Origin: Rhytidiadelphus loreus
Taxonomy: Eukaryota > Streptophyta > Bryopsida > Hypnales > Hylocomiaceae
Assembly (NCBI GenBank): GCA_947034895.1
Contig: OX344763.1
Span: forward strand, 188,501 to 252,500
Direction of reading: 5' to 3'
Length of the DNA: 64,000 bases
In this document: piece by piece, positions 25,250 to 37,137 of the stretch
How positions within the stretch are numbered: the first letter of the stretch is position 1
Layout: every line of letters starts with the position of its first letter
Notes under the pieces: model-generated
Seen by the model: the letters and a program-made list of their open reading frames with translations, nothing else
Told to the model about the DNA's origin: nothing
Database searches by the model: none
Program-made: the position numbers and the translations under genes

Positions 25250-28200
25250 ACTTTTTTGCGGGCTCACTCTATCTATGAGGAATCAGCTCTTGCTGAGTAG
25301 CATTGCATGGGGAACATGTTTTATAGAAAAAAGACATTGCCCTTGTTATATTGCTTCATATTCCGTTCGTAGTCTCTTGTTTTCCTAGAACAAAAGATGT
25401 ATGCTGTGAATTACTACTCATGGCAATCATCTATACTGCTTGGTTTTTCACTTCTGGCTTCCAATCCAGATCCTTCCAATGTCAGTTATTTTGGGACTTT
25501 ATGAATATAAGATTTGTTATGGTGGTCTATATTTGCATCCGGGGTTTCAACTACCTAGGGGGGGTGGCTCTCATATTTCAATACTTAGAATGGGTTGCCT
25601 CCGAATGATCCAAAAAAACAAGCCTCTAACTACACACAGTCATTCATTCAGCAACGTTGAATCCTGAGTTTCTTTAAGCTTTAGAATTTTCAAATAATTC
25701 TACCTTTTCTTCAACAATAGTATTGGACTTACAGATGGTGTGTTTCAACAAGCCTCTCAATGAATTGGTCTAATTATATACGAATACAAAGAAATGGCAA
25801 CTTCAACAAATGTGAGCATATTAGCACCGATCTTCTCAAGCCATAGTTGGGCGGGCCGCAAATGCTCTACATCTATATTTTCCACTTACTAGGATATCTC
25901 ATAGAATAAATGTCTACTTTTTCATTGGAAATTCAACACATTTTATGTTGTATATTTCATATAATTATGCTTCTTTGCTATATCTCGTTTCCATGGAATT
26001 CATCATAGAGTGAAGCTCTCAATCATTTTGTAGTATTGGAACAGTCATGATTACATCGAATTTGTAAATAATCCAAGTTAGATAATGCTGGAGTTCACTT
26101 GCAACTCCGGGAAAACTTCAACTTCATAAGTCTGAAATATAACACTCAGTTTCTCAAGTTGTGAGTGAGCTTTAGAGAAGGTACAGTAAGCTCTGAACTT
26201 CACGCACAAAGGTGAGCAAGAAACTTGCATTTAAAAAGCATCGGATGAGACATCTTGCTATGAGATACATGATCAAGTTCATATGTGTGAGAATCATTTA
26301 AAAAGCCATGATTTTTTAAATGACAATTGAGTTTGATCATTGAGTGATTGACCTTAGGTGTACCTATTTTTTTTTTTTTTTTGGGTAGTATATATGCTAT
26401 TCGAAATGTCATGGTTATGAATCGATTGTTTCATTTTCACATAATTAGAAGCAAAATGAACAAGATTTTGGATATAGGGTGATTGCAAGAAACACTTCAC
26501 GTTTTTTTGGTCCCCTAAACCTTAGATAGCTGGTTTTTTGCTCATAACTTTTGCATCGTGTGTCCATCTTCTATGAAACTTGAAATGAAGGTACATGTGG
26601 TAGTTTCAGATGTTGAGTACTTTTTAAGGCTTTTTTTTATAGTTATTCTACTATTTTTAAATTGCCCCCGATTGGATGTCTACCGTGGCCATTTTGAAGG
26701 GTTTTAGCACTATTTTCCACCCAAAAATACGAATTTGAAGCTCAAAATTGGTATACTAGAACTTCTACTAGAGTTACACAACCTTACCAAAGATTTTCTA
26801 AAAATAGATAATTTTCCATCTGCCACATGTGCTCAAAGTGCACTACCTTTGTGCAAGTGTAGAGAACACAATTTTATTTTTCCAATAGTGAAAATTGGTG
26901 AAAAGGAGTATCTATAAGTTAGAAAAAATAGATTTTTTTTTGAATATTTTGAATTTTTTTACTGTTTCTTAAGAATTAAATTTCAAACTGTCTATTTTCT
27001 TGCATTTTTCAACCCTCTTTGACCGTGCATAACTCTTAGAGAATAAAAAATTTAGGTCTGAATTTTTGCACATACCATTTTTTTAATGCTATACACATTA
27101 TCCATATTTTGTGTACCATTTTCAAAGTACCTAGTTCGAACCACAAAAGTGACATCTAGGACAGGTATAGATTTCAACAATCTTGAATTTATATAGATTT
27201 CAGAAATCTAGGATCTCTATAGATTTCAAGCGGTGTATTTTGAACTATAGAAGTGCCATCTATGACTCATGTAGATTTCAGACATTTAAAAATGATGAAG
27301 TTCTAAGAAATCTAGGTGCGAATCTAGGACATTTGAACATTTTAGACTACCCGGTCGAAATTGAAAAAATTGCCAAAGTCAGCGGTGCTAGTTTGTGAGC
27401 CTGCGAGCATGATGAGATTTCAAGCGGTGAGCAAGATTCTGCGAGCGTTAAGTTCAAAAATTTAAAGAAGTACTAAAAAATTAAGAATATTGCTAAAAAT
27501 AAAAATCCATCTGAAATTTTTGATCAAAATCTTCTATTTTTAGTGGATTATCGTATCTATTACTATAGACCTATTGCCGTGAACCTATTACCGTGGTTTT
27601 GTAGAATTCAAATGAAAATCAAAATTTCCAATGTTTCTTAAAATATTAGAAGTAGAAATTATAACAATCATGAACTCAATTGATGTGAAAGATGAATGGA
27701 GATGGAAATAAGTTCATATAGAATAATGATTGATTACGATCTTATAGCAACAAGGGTCCTCTTAGGATTGAATGGTTGATGGGAGGGTACTAATAATTTT
27801 CTCTTAATGCACTGTTGTTAGACTTGTTTCGATTTTAGAAAAAAAACATGGTTGATAATAATTATTTTTATATCTAATGATCTTTATCACATTGAATTTT
27901 ATTTTCGTTGAACATTGTCTTATAGCATCATGGATCTTCTCCAAGTCAATGAAAGGGTATCAATACTTCCGTCTTGATTTGTAAGTCTGTAGACTTGTTC
28001 AGATTTTCGAAACAAAAATTTGTTCATAACAAATAATTCATTATATGTAGAAATAGCTTAGGTGAAGCAAATTTCATTTTTGTTGGTCACTATTTTGTAG
28101 TAGCATGGATCTTCTTAGGGCTGATGGAAGGTATCTGTAGGTTTGTCTTAATGAGCGTATAACTGAGCTTGTTCAAAATTTGAAAGAAAATTTTTGGTTT

Positions 28201-31090
28201 ATTGTCGTATGTGCTATTTAAAATATCATGGTTATAAATCAATTGTTTAGCGTTCACATAAAAGCACAATATTCAAAATTCCTAGGTGTCAATAATATTT
28301 GAGCTACTAACAATGTCATGAACCCCTATAAGGTCTTAGTTAGTATAGATCCATTTTTCAAATCGTCAAGGTGTGATATAAATTGCAATTTTTTCTTTTC
28401 TATGATGGAATCTCATTGTGTGTAGAATTTGTTAATGTAAGAGTCTAAGTCTGTGACGATTTGAACTTATTGTTCCATCTTCAAAAGATAGACTAAGTGA
28501 AGAAATTAATATCAAATATCAAATATGATTCAAATGTCTACTTCAGCCTACATTTCATTCTTGAAATAGGATTATATATCAAATAGGGTATTGGAAAATC
28601 TCTTGATTTAAAAAAAATAGGAGATATGAATGCAATGGTGAATAAAATCGAAGAAGAGAAGAAATTAATTTGTGCATCATGGTACATTAATAGAATTGTG
28701 TAAGTTTCAATTTTCATAAATGAAAGAATGGTGACAAGTTTAGAGAGCAAGCCATGTTGCATTCTTTGATATCCCAAATAGACTCACATAATTGTTGTGA
28801 AGTGTAGGAGGAACAACAACTTGGCCAGGTACAATTTCGGACACAGTTTCAGATGTTGGAAATTGAGAAGAGTTGGTACATTGATCTAGATTAAAATACC
28901 TCCACTTCTAGAATAGCAACAACGAAACACAATAATTCAAACAAACAAATTAAGATAACAAAATCCCAAATTTAATAAACCATCCTAGTAAGTTCGTTAT
29001 ATTTCTAAGTACCCAGTATTGTGTTTTCAAATTATATATCAAGTATTTTTGGATTTAGTTCACAAGAAATATGATAGTTGCAAAATTCTAAATTCTTTTT
29101 TTTTCGTTTTAGAATGGTGTGTTATGAGTGGAAAAATATGTAACTATTTATGAACAGGATTGAGTACCAATTCTTCATGGTCGCATTTTGTGTTCTTTTT
29201 ATCGCAGACGCTGAAGTGATTATAACGTGGTTGCTTGACCATTAAATGGGATTATACAATACATGGAGGAAATGAAGCTCTAACCCTGCTAGCGCCAAGC
29301 ATTAGTTGGCGGATGGACAAGTCAGTGGTGTAATATATGCTTTCATTGACCAAATCCCCCAACCTGTTGCTTTATCGGGGTAAGTACCCAAACACTCAAA
29401 GTTTGGGATTTTCTTTTTACATAAAAGCTAGTTATGTACATCCAATTGTACCGAAAGATGACCAAATGAATTTGATTCTCCGAAGGATCCCTAGAAGTGC
29501 CATATCATTTGAATATTGCGAATAATTGAATAAGTACTTTAGAAATCAAAGTGACCACGTTTTGGTCACTAAGGAAGTTAACCCTTTAGTGACCGTGGTT
29601 GATTTGAGGGGCGGGCCTAGTTTTTCTAGAAATTGAATTTTGTGTCCATTGCAAAGATGCAGTCTTATATCAAACCGTACAAGGTGTTTCCATAAGGGAG
29701 ATTCTTCAACCTAACAAAATATGAAACTCATCCAACGGTACAAATTGCTATAAATGAGATAGGAGGTTCACAAATCAACCAATTCAAGGCTAAAATTGAA
29801 ATTTGGGAAGTGAAACATTTTTAAATATTTTGTAGTAAATTTCCCTCAACAGACAAGTAGAATAGACATCTAACCGAAGTCACTTCCTATTTTTTCAAGC
29901 TTTGTAAAATTAGTTACAAATTCTTGAAGTTCACAAAAAATGGTCATCAAAACAAAACCCCTTCTAAAACGGGTACATTGAAATGTACCTCTAAATCATG
30001 TTTGCTTCTAGAGCCTTGCTGGAGTTTGAGTTGCTTTCCTTAATTCTCAAAAATCAATGCCTTAAATGACCCTTTACAATTTATGCTACATAAATACCGA
30101 TGCATAAGTTTATTGTGGACATTTATGAGGTTACAAAGCAACCCTTATGCCTTTTGTATTTTTTGTATTTTGGTTGAAGATTTCCTGTGTGAGTTGGTAA
30201 ATACCTCGATCTTCTGAAGTACATTTTAAATGATTGATTAAGAATAAGTAGAACTCCTAATCCTCTCCAATTAAGCAAATTCTTCCCCCTTCTAGAACTA
30301 AGCATAATATACATGTTGTAATCGTTGATTTAATTTGTAGGCAGTGTACGAGTGCATGTGAGTTGTGAGATTTGAATAAGAGTTAATGTACATATGGCCT
30401 ATTTTGAGTATGTTGCCAGTCCCTTTCATGTTTGTCCATCAGTGCCAAGTGCAAATGATCCAAATATTTTGGAAGTTCATTTTAGCATTTGAAATCCAAT
30501 TTTGGAAATGATTGATTATGATTTTGATGTTCCTAATTTTTTTCCATGCCCATCCCAAATCTTTATTTTCTAGGATTGAGGATTCATAGAAACGTGCCTC
30601 CAATATCCTAGAGCTTCTTTAATATTGTACAACTTCCTAGAATTTAGGAAAATGGGCTTTTGGGTGAATTGATTGAAAAAACTAGGGTTGATTTAAGGTC
30701 GATAATGTGTGTTCTAAGAGCACCCCTTTTCTTCAAACCACCCCTATTTTTAAGTGCAAAATAGAGATGGGGTGATTCTTCAACGGAGCACTGAGCTTTA
30801 TCAATTGAATTCATCGCCTGGAGGAAAAATTATTTTTGTATTGAAGGAGTGAATCATTGTCATTGATTTCCTCACATTTCTGTACAAGTTGCAAGTGGAC
30901 GTATTTTGGGAGACCTATGTCCACGAGTACTTGCTTATATCTTCCATCTTTGCAAATTTATAAGTAATTAACAAACGCTTAGAAAAATACGAAACTACTT
31001 GTGTTAGGTTGCACATGTATTTCTCTTTTTGTAAAGAGCTCCCTTTTTTTTTTCCGGACCACGAAAGCCTATGAAAAAGGCAGAGCCGCC
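25250..31090. other. AT-rich block inside the element
   Basis: Nearly 6 kb without a convincing gene, strongly AT-rich compared with the coding parts on both sides and free of B-type dyads. A short inverted pair (TTGGTCACTAA / TTTAGTGACC) sits at about 29,570-29,605. The block could be an older nested insertion, but I found no terminal repeats for it. Confidence 0.35.
30835..31025 (-). repeat. Dispersed repeat, copy 2 (inverted)
   Basis: Reverse complement of the repeat at about 750-945, diverged but with several landmarks of 15-20 bases conserved in order. One copy is inside and one outside the 33-kb element. Confidence 0.55.
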
Positions 31091-31099
31091 CTTCATTGG

Positions 31100-32078
31100 T
31101 CCCTTCTAAGCTCGCTTTTAAGTCCCACTGTTTTAACCCTAAACTGATCATTAAACATGATTACTTTGGGGCAGCTTCGTGTGGTGTGCGCAGGTTCGTG
31201 GGAGGCTCGGGACTGCTTCGGGATGCGCGTGCAGGCTCGGAGGAGCTCCGTACCAGCTTGGAGGCTCGATGCAGGTTCGGTATTTGGGAGGCTCGGTCGG
31301 TCGTCTTCTCCGTCGGCCAGGGTTTCGCTGGAGTCTTTTGTTTTCTTCACGTTCCTCACTGTTGCTCCGCGTTTCGTCAATTGTTGTCACTGTTATTCCT
31401 TTTCGTGTGCGTTCTTTTTGTTGTTTAGCGTTTCTGTTGTTCCTCCTTCCTCTGTCTTGCTTGTTCGTCATTTCTGTCGTTGGTTTTGTATGCTGTGGAG
31501 GAGACTGGTTTGACTGATCGGCGGAGCGTTCCAATCGGCGGCTTTCTTGACTGATCGGCGGAGCGTTCGGCTAGCTGGAGCGTTGTTTTTCTGCTGGGGC
31601 GGTGTTCTTCTGCTGGAGCTACGCAGGTATGCTTGTGGACCTTTTTTTTGACTTTCCGTGTGCCTGGCTGATCTTCTTGTGTGCTTGGCTGATCTTTCGT
31701 GTGCCTGGCTGATCTTCTGGCTTTCCGTGTGCTTGGCTTTCCATGGCACCGTAGAAGTAGACCCAATCGTTCCAGAATTCTGAGCTTTCGTGTGCTTGGC
31801 TTTCTGTGTGCTTTCTGTGTTTTCAGAGTTTAGTATTCTATCATGGTAGGCATTGTATGGGTTTGTGTTCTCGTGATTTCATTGTTTGTGTTCTCGTGCT
31901 TGCATTCATTCATTTGTTTGTTTGTACCATTGACGAATTGTTAAGAATCTGCAGTCCTTGGCGTCATCGAATTGCTGAGAATCTGGTTTCACTGGCGATC
32001 AGTGGCATTCGAACATTGTCGTGTTGTTGCTTTCATTGGAGTCACGACATCCACAGCAATTTGAACTGCACAATTGAG
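31100..32078 (+). promoter_or_regulatory. Probable leader exon(s) and promoter of the B gene
   Basis: The first 200 bp are dense in GGCTCGG / GGTTCGG words, as in the A leader. From about 31,620 the words TTTCCGTGTGC, TTGGCTGATCTT and CTTGGC repeat. The stretch ends at CACAATTGAG followed by GTAAGCTGTC, a strong donor after 32,078. The next good acceptor is at 33,709, directly before the gene's start codon, so the dyads at 32.17-33.68 kb would form the first intron. Confidence 0.45.
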
Positions 32079-32173
32079 GTAAGCTGTCTGCAAAATCTAT
32101 TCTCAGTTGTGAATGTTGCGGAAATTTAGAAGAGGCACCTATAACCGTGCAGTGTATGTGGCCCCAGCCATGT

Positions 32174-33683
32174 TTCAGACCGCGCGGTCTGAAGTGTTCC
32201 GGCGTCGCTGAAATGGCCCGGAGTTGTCGACGTAGAAATTTCTGAGAGCATTAGGTAAAATAGTTTCAGACCGCGCGGTCTGAAGTGAATTCTTGATGCA
32301 ATTTCCTCAAAATGTTGGACGAATTCTAGACCTATCCAACTTCATATCAATCAAGTTGAAGTAGTTTCAGACTGCGCGGTTTGAAGTAATGAACTGTCCC
32401 CAAAATGACCTGGACTAATTGCCGATCGACATTGTCAAGTTAGTATATATACAGGTTCAGACCGCGCGGTCTGAAGTGATGCACCGCTCCTAAAATGTTC
32501 TGGACGAACTACTGATCAAATTATGTCACGATATTCTAGATTTAGGATTAGACCGTGCGGTCAAAAGTGATAAAACGTCTACAGAATGTCAAGGACGAAT
32601 TACTGATCCAATTAGTCCACGTTTCTCTAGATACTGGTTCAGACTGCGCGGTCTAAACTGGTCCCCCGGCCATAAAATAGAAGGGAACGGACCGACCAGA
32701 CCGAGCGGCCAGAAGATATCCTTAGTGGTAAATGCGTTCATGTCGTGTTGTCATGACAGATCCATTGTCGACGCCTTCAATAATTTAGACTCATTGTCAT
32801 GCCAACTAGTAACCCAGCCGGGGGGGATGCACTATATCAGTGGGCACGTCTAAGTAATAACCGAATGTTGGCAGATTCAGACCGCGCGGTCTAAACCATA
32901 TCCAAAGATGCATCACAAATAGAGGGCCTGTGCATGTTCATCTAATCACGCACCATGAATAAGCATCACACATGGATCACACAGCGTGGTCAAAACCTAA
33001 TACTTTTAGTATTATAGGATCGATTCATGAGTGATTGGAAATAGAGTAAAAGGAACTAGACGCCACGATGGCTGGTAGCATTGTGCAGAGCCTCCAAAGT
33101 AGGCAGGGAAGGAGTAAATCAGACCGCGCGGTCAGATCCCCGACGGATGACGAATAAAGGACCTACGCCAATCCCTGTCCAAGATAACAGAAGTAATGGT
33201 TGTCGACCCTACGATCAGTATCTGTTAATTCTCGCCGCATACGGGGTAGACTTAGGAATGACACGATCAGACCGCGCGGTCCGATCTAATAGATGAAGGA
33301 CTGTTCCAGGTGATGAGCGAGACGAAAATAATGTCGTTCGCAGGGTCCCATAGCGAGGAGCATCGTCATCAGCCGAATAGAAAGGGAAGGCGTTTTAGAC
33401 CGCGCGGTCAAAACCTCGAGCATCAGTCATTGTAGAAATACCGTCATGCTAGCCTGGTCTGTCTAGGCTATGAATCGTGTCCCTGCTTTAGACCGCGCGG
33501 TCAAAACCACGCCATGGACTCAGCATAGCATGAAGGAGTATCGTCCTATCAGAAGTACGCTAGAATGCAATAGATCGTCAACGACCGTAGGAAATGAATC
33601 CTCAACTCGTTAGTGCATCGCATGACCACTGCATGCTGGGCGTGTAGCAATCTCGTGAGTCGTCCAATTTAGACCGCGCGATC
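32174..33683. repeat. B-type dyad cluster in the presumed first intron of the B gene
   Basis: Cores start at 32,178, 32,269, 32,370, 32,460, 32,551, 32,642, 32,699 (degenerate), 32,880, 33,122, 33,270, 33,398, 33,491 and 33,672. The consensus is TTCAGACCGCGCGGTCTGAA. The first six are spaced very evenly at about 91-101 bp, while the DNA between them is largely unrelated. Even spacing without unit homology argues against simple tandem duplication. Confidence 0.9.
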
Positions 33684-33713
33684 TGATTTGAAGTACTGCT
33701 TGTGGACAGTGGC

Positions 33714-35396
33714 ATGGAGTCATTCCTGGAGAGCAGTCTGCCGCTTGCGGGCTACTTGAGGCCCATCTCGCCTGACCGAATCCACGAGTCCTGGAAGCTG
33801 CACATCGAAAAGAAATTCCCCTTGGAGTTCGTCGCGTCCAAGTCATTGTGGACGATCGAACTGAATTTCCTGATGGGTTCCCCCATCTTCAATCTGGAGC
33901 TGGGATTCACGAAGACGGGGGATCCTCGATGGAAATCCTTCTCCACTTTGGTACTCGTGAATGTCCATGTGATGAGGGAGGCCATTCTCGTCGACGTGGT
34001 GAATGCCAGTAATAATGCATTCGGAGTCATCGCCATCCGTGTAGAAAATGAGATGACCTTCTGTAGCAAACGCCTCATGAAGAATTACGCATCCGTCCCT
34101 CGTGCATATCAACTCTTGATGGCCGAAACCCAATCGCACTACGAAGCTGTCTCTAGTGACTTCCACGAGACCGGAAAGGTAGCCAACTCGTACGTCGCCA
34201 AAGCGTTTGCCATTCACAACAAATCACTGAGTGTGTCGCCCTTGAACGTCTACCAGGGTGAAGGAAGTCGACCAATGGCTTCGCTAGAGGGGTCCGCCAA
34301 GAATGTCGCCAAGGCGTCGGGAGCGGGAACGCGTAGCCGGCCCCCCCCTCCGTCGGCCCTTGCTGGAGCGTCCGAGCGTACCGACCCACTCCCACCGGCG
34401 CGTGGACCCATCCAACGACCGCCACAGGCGACTCAGTCGGCGGGCCGAGCCACCACAGCGCCGACTTCTCGGTCTAAACAGAAGGCCGTGAAACGGAAGT
34501 CAGTGGGCCCGCCCGTGGCGACGCAAGCATCCTCGGAAGAAGATGCGGGGCGCTGGGTCCGGACGAGACGCGTGGCCGAGGAATCGCATGGCACCCCCAG
34601 CTCATCGACCCACGAGGCCAACACGGAACCGGTAGAGGTGTCCGAGGAAGAGGCGCAGAAGATTGCGATCAAGAAGGTGAACGGGAAGTGGACCAAGAAT
34701 CCACGAACCCTGCCCTTCGATGCCGACGCCGTCCCGGCTAGCGTGTCCGTGCCCGCGGAGTACAAGCGCAATCCGCGACGCAGCGTCGAGTTGGAAACGC
34801 GGACGCGCCTCAAGGCCGAAGCGGCGGCCAACAAGGTGTTCAAGGAACTGTCCTCGTACATGTACATATTCGGTTGGGGACAGTACTTCGAGTTGGACGT
34901 GGCCGACATGGTGAATGCCTAGGAGGAGTCGGGAATCATCGTGAGGCCCCTCGAGAATGACGGCGTCTTGGCAGTCCTGGACAGGATGGTGAAGGTGAAC
35001 TACGCCAAGCAAATCCTCACCGTCATGCCGGACACGCGCACCAGACCGACATGCTGGGCGGATTGCTGGAAGGCGCAGCCGCTGCTCATCATCAACGGGC
35101 AGCACACCTGGATGGCCGCCAAGGACATCATCTTCGGGAACACTACCGTCGACGATGAGAAGGTCGTCGCCAAAATGCACAGGTGGACGTGCGAAATCGT
35201 GTGGTCCCAGAACAAGGACCACCTCCACGCGTTGTCCTCCAAGTGCAACGACGGAAACGTCGCGGGCCCGTATCTGTCGTCCCTGCCGGCAACACTCATG
35301 CATGTTCGCCACCTCTGGGAAAACGCGGGCAAGCCTACGCAACATCGGAAGAACGCGAAGGTCATCATTGAAGGGGAGGACCCGAAGGTCTATGAG
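33714..35396 (+). CDS. B gene, exon 1: N-terminal domain plus ParB/DGQHR-like domain
   Basis: The acceptor (TGTGGACAG) ends at 33,709 and the first ATG is at 33,714. Residues about 1-150 form a globular N-terminal domain (MESFLESSLPLAGYLRP...) shared with the A remnant. Residues 190-310 are Pro/Ser/Arg-rich and disordered with a basic, nuclear-localisation-like stretch (KQKAVKRK). The C-terminal third contains LLIINGQHTWMAAKDI, then HRWTCEIVW and further conserved residues. This pattern resembles the DGQHR/ParB-sulfiredoxin fold, where (D/N)GQH lies in the nucleotide or DNA-binding pocket. A TAG at 34,920-34,922 interrupts the frame, which stays open to the donor at 35,397 (GTACGC), phase 0. 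The C locus has the same exon. The fold assignment is a motif-level inference. Confidence 0.7.
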
Positions 35397-35423
35397 GTAC
35401 GCACGACTTCCCTACGCATTTCA

Positions 35424-35615
35424 GACTGCGCGGTCTGAATCCCAGTGATGCAATTCCGTCCCATTCCATATCAGTAGGCTCCCATTGTCCTCGTTACGCT
35501 CGTCACCTTTCTGATTCATGGTCACTTCGGACCGCGCGGTCTGATCCCGCGATATTCCGACCTCGACGCCACTTGGTGTCGTGGATTGTTCGGTGACAGT
35601 TCAGACCGCGCGGTC
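35424..35615. repeat. B-type dyads in intron 1 of the B gene (3 copies)
   Basis: Cores start at 35,424, 35,530 and 35,604 in the 258-bp intron between 35,397 and 35,654. The C gene's intron 1 holds two C-type dyads at the equivalent place. Confidence 0.85.
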
Positions 35616-35654
35616 AGATCACGACACATACTCACCGCGCCGATGCGTGTCCAG

Positions 35655-37030
35655 GATTTCAAGGAGAAGGCGCACCAAAGCTTCGAGGCGGTGGGGAGCG
35701 CCAAGCACCGAAACGGGGGGGGGAGGACCTGGGACTTCGACAAGATGGGTGACCGGAAGATCATCATGGCCTCGAATGCGACCTGGACCAGTTGGCAAGA
35801 GGTCTTCCAGAAGCACGAGTCCGGGGCGCTGCATGACATCAACACCGGCGTCCCGTTCAACCAAATTCCGGACGGGAAGGGGGGCTCCAAGATCTACAAG
35901 TTCACGGCGATCAATCACAACCAGATGAAGAACCTTCTGGGGATGGATGACGTTGCCGTAGGCGAGCTCGCGAGCAGAATCCTGGAGACGCCGCCCAAGG
36001 TCTACCTGAAGAGGCCGACTAGTTGGACGGCGGCCATTCCCTTCGCCCAGTGGTGCACCAACAAGAAGCACAAGGCCGTGCTCATCTTCGAGATGAAGGA
36101 GAAGGCCGACGTCCTGGGCATCGACAAGGCCAAGGAGGTGATTTCCCAAGGGGAGGTCGTCCCTAAAGCCTGGCGGGAGTTCAAGGCGCTGCTGTGCATT
36201 CGGGGACACAACATGTGGGCCGCCATGCACATTGGGCAGAAGTGGCTCAGGCACCAATGTGGCTCGGGGAAGAAAACGATGGTTGCTCCCTCGGACGTCG
36301 TCGCCATGATCCAGCGACTGCTCACCAACAACGAACGCTGCAACACCGTCAAGAGGTGTGCGCGGGCCACGGTCTGCCGGTGGGATCGCGTCAGGAGGGT
36401 GTTCGATCCCTTTGTCTACGTGAAGTAGAAGCGCGAATGGGTGGAATACGTGGACGGACCCGCCAGCATTCGCTTCTGCGAGGTGGGGATTATGGATTTC
36501 CGCCTGTTCTCGGTGGTCGGGAATATGGAGATTCACTACGCGTACGAGAAAATCATCCAACAAGTTGCGCGGGTCTCCCAAAATACCATGGCCAAGGGGG
36601 TCCACACGTGGATGCTCATCATAGGCGCCGAGAGGGTGGTGGGAGTGGAACAGGCGCTCGAGAAATTCTTCCCCGAGCATAACACTCGGTGCATCGCGAC
36701 GTACGTGTATTCCAAGGGCGAGCCGAACTATTACACCAGGGGGAAGGACAGGGTCATGTACATTCAGCGGACCACGAAGCATTTCACGAACTCCCCACTC
36801 GTCAATGTCGGGGAACCGATTCCCCGACTCTCGGCTGTCGAGGACAAGCCTCTGGCGACGGATGACGTCAGGTACAAGACCCGGGAGCTCTGTCGCCACG
36901 ATAACCCCTGGATCTTGACGAATCGCGAACTGCGGTACGAAGTGTACCTCCGCTTCATCGACAAGTTCTGCAGGGACCAGGAACGGTCATGCTCGTCTTT
37001 GCGGGATCCAAGCCCGTCTCCACGTGCTCG
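35655..37030 (+). CDS. B gene, exon 2: unrecognised conserved domain
   Basis: The acceptor GTGTCCAG ends at 35,654; the donor GTAAGC follows 37,030. The exon aligns along its length with C exon 2, for example the start DFKEKAHQSFEAVG / SFTDAIIERFQNIN, then WQEVFQKHESG / WETFLKKHSEG. The second half (IMDFRLFSVVGNMEIHYAYEKI...GVHTWMLIIGAERV) alternates strands and helices like a Rossmann fold; a degenerate methyltransferase is possible but lacks a DPPY/NPPY motif. A TAG at 36,426-36,428 lies within open frame. Near 36,985 a -1 frameshift is needed: the shifted frame reads TVMLVFAGSKPVSTCS, matching C's NVLGIYTGAKFMLAAK, and restores a phase-0 donor. I cannot assign a function. Confidence 0.6.
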
Positions 37031-37137
37031 GTAAGCTCTCCACTCCTTCCCTTTCTCGCTTCCAATGTAGAGCTCATCTGACCGTCTGAATGCGTCATTC
37101 GGAGAATTCATGCCGTGTGCCTTGTTTGGCACTGCAG

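Noticed and set aside
35619..36899. 426-codon minus-strand frame opposite B exon 2
   Set aside because: Exon 2 aligns with C exon 2 on the plus strand, and the antisense frame is the usual by-product of GC-rich codon use.
35655..37030. Exon 2 as a DNA methyltransferase
   Set aside because: Strand-helix alternation is suggestive, and ParB-like folds are paired with methylases in phages, but no DPPY/NPPY or glycine-rich SAM motif is visible in either copy.
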